DNA from: Neoscytalidium dimidiatum
Lineage: Eukaryota; Ascomycota; Dothideomycetes; Botryosphaeriales; Botryosphaeriaceae
DNA: 64,000 bases
Assembly (NCBI GenBank): GCA_037367355.1
Contig: CM074696.1
Span: forward strand, 1,240,001-1,304,000
Direction of reading: 5' to 3'
Shown here piece after piece: positions 58,054 to 64,000 of this stretch (the stretch's first letter is position 1; the number at the start of each line of letters is the position of its first letter). Below the pieces are notes generated by a model, which saw nothing but the letters and a program-made list of their open reading frames with translations, was not told the origin of the DNA and did no database searches. A program made the position numbers and the translations under genes.

Positions 58054-60471
58054 TTACACAGGCTTGGGCCTACCGCTCAGAGTGTCGATAAGGTCCTTGT
58101 AGCCCATCCAAAACTCGTCCTTAGGACGGCGGTTCTTCCAGTCCGTCTCTTCCGCCTCGACCTTCTCCATTGCGGAGAACTTGACCTTGGCGCCACGGAT
58201 CCCGATGACGGTCGCGCTCATGGGGTCGGCGGCGATTTCGTCCTTGGTCTTGCCTGTTTCGGAATTAGCTTCAGACTTTCATAGAAGGTTCTTTGCACTT
58301 ACCAGCAAAGCTCTCGAGGTGCTGCATGCTACGGACACCGAACCTGGTGGCCCTCATCCTGTCCATAGGGGACGGCTTGCCACCCTGCTGGAAGTGGCCG
58401 GGGACACCGTGACGGGACTCGAAGCGACCCTTGCCCTCCTCACGGATGATGTCCGCAATCAGTTCGGTGCTATACGTCGCCGAAGCTTTTTCATTGCGAA
58501 GGATGATCTTTCCGCCACCACCCATGCCCTTGTCCTTGGCAAAGCTTTCACGAAGGAACTCGATATCCTTCGACAGCGTCTTGAGGTTGATACCCTCCTC
58601 CGGAGTGTAGACGGCAAGCGCACCGACAGAGATACCGGCAAGGGTAGCGATGTAGCCGGACGCGCCACCCTGCGTCTCGATGACGAAGACACGACGACGC
58701 GATGCCGAGGCCGATTGCCTCATGACATCGCAGTATTGTATCAAGGCATTGAGGCAAGTATCGCTGCCCAACGAGTACTCAGTTCCCGGAACATTGTTGC
58801 TGACGGTGGCGGGAAGGATAGTCATGGGGATGCGGAGGGCAGAGTAGTATTGGCGAGCCTTCCGGAGTTGGCTGACAGCTGTGAAAGCTTCGAAACCACC
58901 AACCACGAAGAGAGCTTGTATGTTGTACTTGTCAAAAATCTTGGCAACACCCTCGAGTCCCTCAGCCTCGTCTGCGGGCAGGCCACGGTTAGTACCAATC
59001 TCGGAACCACCCCTGCTGACCCAGTTCTCGGCGTCCAGCCAATTGATTTCCCGGACCGAACCCAGAGGCTTATCATCATGGTGACGGCAGAGGCCAGGGA
59101 AACCGTTGTAGAGAGCGACAGGGGTATGGCCGCGGGCTAAACAGTATGCCACCGCTGCCCGAGTGGCTGCGTTCATACCACCAGCGGGGGCGCCAACGTG
59201 GATGATACCGACACGCAAGCGCTACATGTGTCAGTTTTCAGAAGTTCAATCAGGATAATAAGTATTCTTACCTTTTCAGCTGGAAGCTGCATGTGAGGTA
59301 TCTTAGCAGTGGTGGTAATTTGGTAAGCGGAATGGTATTCGGCGAACTCGACGTCACGCAGGCCCATAGCGCGATCAAAATCCTTGGCCTTGATGGCAGC
59401 GGCAACCTCGTGAGTCTGTTTCACGGCCTCCATGAGAGGGCGGCGAACGATCTTGTTCTCCAGGATACAAATCACCGGGCTGGGAGTCTCGGGAGTAGCA
59501 TCCAAGACGGCGTTGACAGCCTCAGCACCTTGTAGGGTAGAGAGCATGCGGTCGTATGCGCAAGCCTCACCACCTCTCTGGACGTGGCCCAAGGTTGTGA
59601 TCCTAGTGTCCAGCTTGCACTTGTTGGCAAGCAGATCTTTGACGGTTGTGGGAGTAATGGGGGTGAGATTGCTGTCGTGAGCGCCCTCAGCAACGATGAC
59701 CATAGTCTTGCGCTTGCCCTCCTCACGGTGTTTCTTGACAATCTTGCTCAGCTCTTCCTCCCAGTCCTCGCTCGGTGGCTTTTCCGGAAGGAAGACATAA
59801 TCTGCACCGCTAGCAACACCAGCCATTAGAGCGAGCCAACCGCAATGCCTGCCCATGACCTCGATGACAAATGCTCTCTGATGGGAGGAAGCAGTGGAGT
59901 CCAGCTTGTCGATAGCTTCGCAAATGACGCCAAGAGAGGTATAGGCGCCAATTGTTGCGTCAGTTCCGGCCAGATCGTTGTCGATGGAGCCAACCAGACC
60001 AACAATGTTGAGATGGCGGAAGGGAGCGACCTGGTCGGCACTGAGCTCCTTCTTTTCGACCAGCTCGTCGACCAGGCCAGGCCATTCAGATCTGAACAGG
60101 TCTGCACCAGTCAAGCTTCCGTCTCCTCCGCAAATGACGAGCGCGTCGATTCCCTTGAGTATCATGTTCTTGGCGGCTTGAAGACGACCCGGACGCTCCT
60201 TGAAGGTCATGCACCGAGCCGTGCCGATAAGAGTACCGCCCTCAGACAGCCAACCGCGGACATCCTCCCAATACATGGGGCGGATCATGTCGCCGCCTTG
60301 CACGAGACCCTCGTAACCTTCGTAGATGGCGTAGGCTTCGCAGCCGCGGTGAATGGCCATGCGCACAACGGCACGCACAGCACCGTTCATGCCGGGGGCG
60401 TCACCCCCCGAGGTCATGACACCAATGCGGCGCTTCTTGCCCTCGAGGGGCGGAGGCGGTTGAGCAGACAT
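58054..60471 (-). CDS. PFK1: ATP-dependent 6-phosphofructokinase, two-domain fungal type
   Basis: Commits fructose-6-phosphate to glycolysis. Exons on the minus strand are 60471-59272, 59221-58303 and 58253-58054 (introns 50 and 49 nt), giving 772 aa from two homologous halves. The N-half is the catalytic half: [27 protein letters not shown] and [17 protein letters not shown] with the catalytic Asp. [10 protein letters not shown] and [15 protein letters not shown] follow. The C-half starts [20 protein letters not shown] and keeps the fold but has lost catalytic residues ([14 protein letters not shown] in place of SIDNDL), as expected for an allosteric half binding fructose-2,6-bisphosphate. 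Both introns are phase-correct and restore conserved sequence. Confidence 0.96.
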
Positions 60472-60949
60472 GGCGGGAGTGGTATGCGCCTGTTCGGAGC
60501 GGAAGAGGACGTGGTGGGGTTACGGGTGGAGGAGTCGCTCGACGGAGCTTTCGGCGAGATGGGCTGGAAGGGATTTGGAAAGTGTCGAATGGCAGAGGGG
60601 GCGCGAGAAACGAGGACAGAGAGAGGCGGACGTGGTGAAAGACGGTGCGTTGTTGAGGGCTGGGACAAGCAGCTTTAGACTAGGGCACGCAGCTGGCGGC
60701 CGTGACCTGCAGCATGAGATTTTAGGAATCCATTCGACGTGGGGCAAAACGTCATCCGTCGCCGTTACGCCTGACCTCCGACAAAACGCGAGTTTTACAT
60801 ATTACGCCTCTCCTCTCGTTCCCAGCGGCCGCCCAGCCATTCGTTCTGTGCCTGCCTTCAGCATCCCACAGCCTCAGCGACAGCCAGGTGCGGCCACGCG
60901 ACGCGCTGCTACAGGCGGTGCTACGGCACACACAGTCTGCTCTGCGGCA

Positions 60950-60982
60950 GGCGGCGGGCGGCGGGCGGGCGGCGGCGGGCGG
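60950..60982 (+). promoter_or_regulatory. G-rich tract with quadruplex potential upstream of PFK1
   Basis: Repeats of GGCGGGC give at least four GGG runs within 33 nt on the + strand, about 480-510 bp upstream of the PFK1 start codon; the coding strand is GCCCGCC-rich. A regulatory role is inferred only. Confidence 0.45.
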
Positions 60983-62728
60983 TTTGTCGGCATGCCGAGC
61001 GCGCGCGTGGCTGCTCCAGCGACGGCGGTTGGTACGGAACGCAGCGCCTACCGCCTGTCCCAAGCCTTCCGCTCGCAACACAAGCGCCCCGAGCTTCTTC
61101 CATCTAATGCCTCAACCGTCGGCCAGTCCACACCTTGCGTCGTGCTCCTCTCCTACTGATGAGCTGATGTCTCGTCTTGTGGCGTGTTGTTGGGCGCTGC
61201 GTATCTGTCTCGCCGCCCGCGCCGCCGAGCTTCGGCCAATTCTCCACTCACCTCCTGCCGCTGTTACAGCGCTGTTTTCTTTCTCCTGCCATTGATTTTG
61301 CTGACAGCACTTCTGCAATGACGCAGCTCGTCGATCCGCTGATACCACGCCGATCTGCTCTCACAATCCGTCTCTCTGAACACTCCGTTCCTGCAGAACT
61401 TTCCATGTATCTCTCTTTCCAGACTTGTTCCGACTGCATCCGGATTTGAGAATTCAACCTACAATCGCCGAAGTCTCATCGCCTGACATATAGCCCATGT
61501 GTCTCGGAAATAACTCAAGCATATCTTGTCCCACCTGGACAGTGCGTCGATACCCATCAGCTAATGCCTGAGGCCCCAGTTTTAACCCGCGAGGTAACTT
61601 GACATCATTCGAACGCCAGGCATATCTGTTCTACAGTAAACTGAGCCTAAGATGCGTTATGGTCTCCAGTATCGCGTTTGGAACAGTTTCGGAATTAAAC
61701 GACCTGGTACCGATTGACCCGTCGACTATCGCTCTTATTCCTTTCGTTCATAAGTACTGGTTTTTTCCATCGTCGTAACGATGGGCGATTTCAAGGAGAC
61801 GCTTGTACCACAACGAACCATCACACGGCATTCCACGCCGCCCAAGAGTCCAAGCGACGGTATGTATATACTCGCACTATGATAGCTCCCGACAGGACTA
61901 ATATTGCACTCGGAAATCCTCACGCACTTTGGTACGGCTTATGGGCAAGTAAAACAGTCGTCCGGATGTGAATCTTCAACAGCCATACCATCTTTGCGCA
62001 TGGAACGCTGCTCCAAGCTGCTTCAATTTTCTGTGCAGTCTCATCTTCATACAGTTCGCAGGTTGAAGTCTTCTACCCCACCACAAGCCTGAATTTATTT
62101 TCTCCCATTGCTGAAGAGACGTGGGTCCTGCCGGACAATTCTAGGTTATTTAGTTTCTTGCAGCTCCCAGGGTCTCATTGGAACTGACAATGCCTTTGGC
62201 GTAAAGGGAACCAGTCTTTTTCTGAAGGCCTCCTCAAGCGATCCCGCTTCAAGTCGAGTAGGAGCGGACGTAGTACCACTATGGGAGAGGCATTCAAGCT
62301 ATGAAACCCAAGGGAAGGACCAAACGATCCTCAACAGAATGTGGTGAGAGCCAGTGGCTTTCAAACGAGCTAGCACCTATGCTTAACGCAGCTGGTTGAA
62401 CACGGGGTCCAGGAAAGCAGTGGAAGGCAGCTGGAATTCTTTCCTCCATGTAGTGCTCAAGTCTTCAAGCTCACCGATGCAGAGTTGGGGTTCGGATGCT
62501 TCGTATGGAAATTCTAAAGTTGCCACAATATCGACAGACTTGGAACAGCATTTGCATTTTCCCCTGGGCTATCAATCAGCTGAATATGCCGACGTAATGC
62601 TAGAGTTCATCTTGCTAATGTACACTATAAAGAGCAAGGTGCTTTCGCATTGTATCATTTTATTGAGAAGTTGTAGAATTATGCTATCGCCAAAAGACGT
62701 TGGAATTTCGGCTTTAGGCCCCAAGGAT

Positions 62729-62749
62729 CCGTTGGCAGTGTGCCAACGG
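62729..62749. repeat. Perfect inverted repeat, 9-bp arms
   Basis: CCGTTGGCA and TGCCAACGG flank a GTG loop. It is an isolated hairpin or palindromic site in gene-poor DNA. Confidence 0.7.
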
Positions 62750-64000
62750 AGGGTACTTCGGCGTATCTCCTGGTCAAGAAGCCTTTGGAATACATCGATA
62801 GCATATATCCGGCTAAATTAAAGGGTAGTACTAAGCTCTTTCAGTTTATGAAAGGGTACACACTTCGTGTCCCATCCAGGACATCAAGCTCGTCAGAATA
62901 CCGTCCGTCAAGCTGGCTGGGCACCTTCCAAACTTCACATGCTGCAATAATCCACTGAGAGATGTAAAACTACAACCGCAGGAAATATTCGGGCATGTGA
63001 CCACTGGGCAAGGTCAATGCGCTGCAACAGAGCTTGACGGTATGCCGGATCAACAAACTACCATGAGGGAGCGAATGAGGCTGCATGTTGGTTCAGGTCC
63101 AGTTTTTTGATGCCAGAAACGCATCCTGCCTCCAAGTCTAGTGTCACAGCGCAGTTGTTCGTAAATTCCTCTTCACAGACCCAGCATTCGACGTCCCTTT
63201 CTCGGTGGGTAATAATATGCTTCTTATTGGTCAGAAAGCGAATTGGGACTCGATGTTGAGCGTACCTGTTCCCTGCTATTCTTAGAATTATGATGCCTGT
63301 GATACTCCGGGCACGCAAAATCCTGGTCAAGATGGTGTATGTTTTCAGCGCTCGAGGATCATCGAAGGTCCGAGGGGATCAGCGGCGAGGCGAAAGGTGG
63401 ATAGAGCGCTACTGGACGCGTCTCCACTTGTTGGGATGTAGCAAGAGCAGGAGCCAACAATGGCCAGACGCGAGTCGAGCGGAGCGCGTCGGAGAGAAGA
63501 GAGGCAATTTGGAAAGTGCAAGCTTTGTTTCACGAGTGCAGTAGCGTGTACGGCAGGTCCGGACTGTGCTGCAACGGGTTTGCTACAGGAACAAGCTTTT
63601 TGAAGCTCCGTACGTTCTTGGATACCAGCCGCCTTTCTACCCTTAGGCCAGGTCTTGGGAGGAAAAGAATTGGCAAGTGCATTCGAAAGCGCATTGATAG
63701 CATTCGCTAGAAGGTGTGACTAAGTTAAGGAGTTCCAAGTGCAAGTGAGCGCCATCACTCTCCTAGGGTACACGTGCGTGTCCATCTCGAGAGGTATTCA
63801 GGTACCGGAGCTGCATCTTAGTTTTACTCACTCAATTCAGTTTATACAATAGTATAGTGGTAATAAGGAGACGACGCAATGATTTACTGTTACCGAATCT
63901 TCGCCCGGATGGCCATATGTCTCTGGCAGTAGCGCGCTTGTGGGTTAAACAGCGGGGGAAAGCGTTGCCGAGGGGTAAAAATGATTGATAACGGACCCGT

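Larger units (their letters stand above)
60472..64000. other. Gene-poor right end of the window
   Basis: The 3.5 kb right of PFK1 hold its promoter (a G-rich tract at 60950-60982) and then mixed-composition DNA with many short frames. Examples are 62396-62821 and 62740-62958 on +, and 63058-63330 on -; none shows a domain. A hairpin with 9-bp arms lies at 62729-62749. No tRNA or transposon end was recognised. Confidence 0.45.

Noticed and set aside
59845..60678. 277-aa frame antisense to PFK1
   Set aside because: Shadow of the PFK1 coding strand; no recognisable domain.

Overview
The window is nuclear DNA of a filamentous ascomycete (Pezizomycotina; Dothideomycetes would fit but the sequence alone does not prove it). 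Genes are split by short GT-AG introns, mostly 48-77 nt. Genes lie on both strands without operons. The set includes fungal markers such as the complex I subunit NUXM, a fungal two-domain phosphofructokinase, the IMP nucleotidase ISN1 and a Dal5-type transporter. Exon borders below were built by hand: reading frames were joined across GT-AG junctions and the phase was checked for every exon. Transcript ends are not known.

Layout, left to right. 1-6.5 kb: the 3' part of a GRIP-domain golgin (IMH1 type), then an SRPK-family kinase. 6.5-13 kb: gene-poor, holding a secreted BYS1-like protein, a decayed tRNA-like unit and an interrupted reading frame. 13-24.9 kb: fructose-bisphosphate aldolase, mitoribosomal protein bL9m divergent from a membrane-anchored ubiquitin protease (UBP16/USP30 type), and the spliceosomal helicase Aquarius/Cwf11 divergent from complex I subunit NUXM. 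25-30 kb: tRNA-Ala(UGC) with an intron, and UBC6 divergent from SAM50. 30-42.5 kb: an MFS anion transporter, a protein with AT-hooks and two chromo-like modules, a family 2 glycosyltransferase and a zinc alcohol dehydrogenase. 42.4-51 kb: ETF-ubiquinone oxidoreductase, a large proline/serine-rich fungal protein, TFIIH subunit TFB2 divergent from a hotdog thioesterase. 51-60.5 kb: Mediator subunit MED17 divergent from ISN1, an unknown protein preceded by an overlapping 58-codon ORF, and 6-phosphofructokinase. 60.5-64 kb: no gene that can be supported.

Themes. Most genes are housekeeping. There are many nuclear genes for mitochondrial proteins (bL9m, UBP16-like, NUXM, SAM50, ETF-QO), two glycolytic genes (FBA1, PFK1), the Pol II machinery (TFB2, MED17) and splicing factors (SRPK, Aquarius). 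Five head-to-head pairs share intergenic regions of about 250-550 bp, so shared promoters are likely. No CRISPR array, IS element, prophage, biosynthetic cluster or intact transposon was seen. The most unusual items are the ATGA stop/start overlap at 56.7 kb, the run of micro-exons in ISN1, the open intron of the bL9m gene, the chromo/AT-hook protein and the in-frame-stop ORF at 11 kb.
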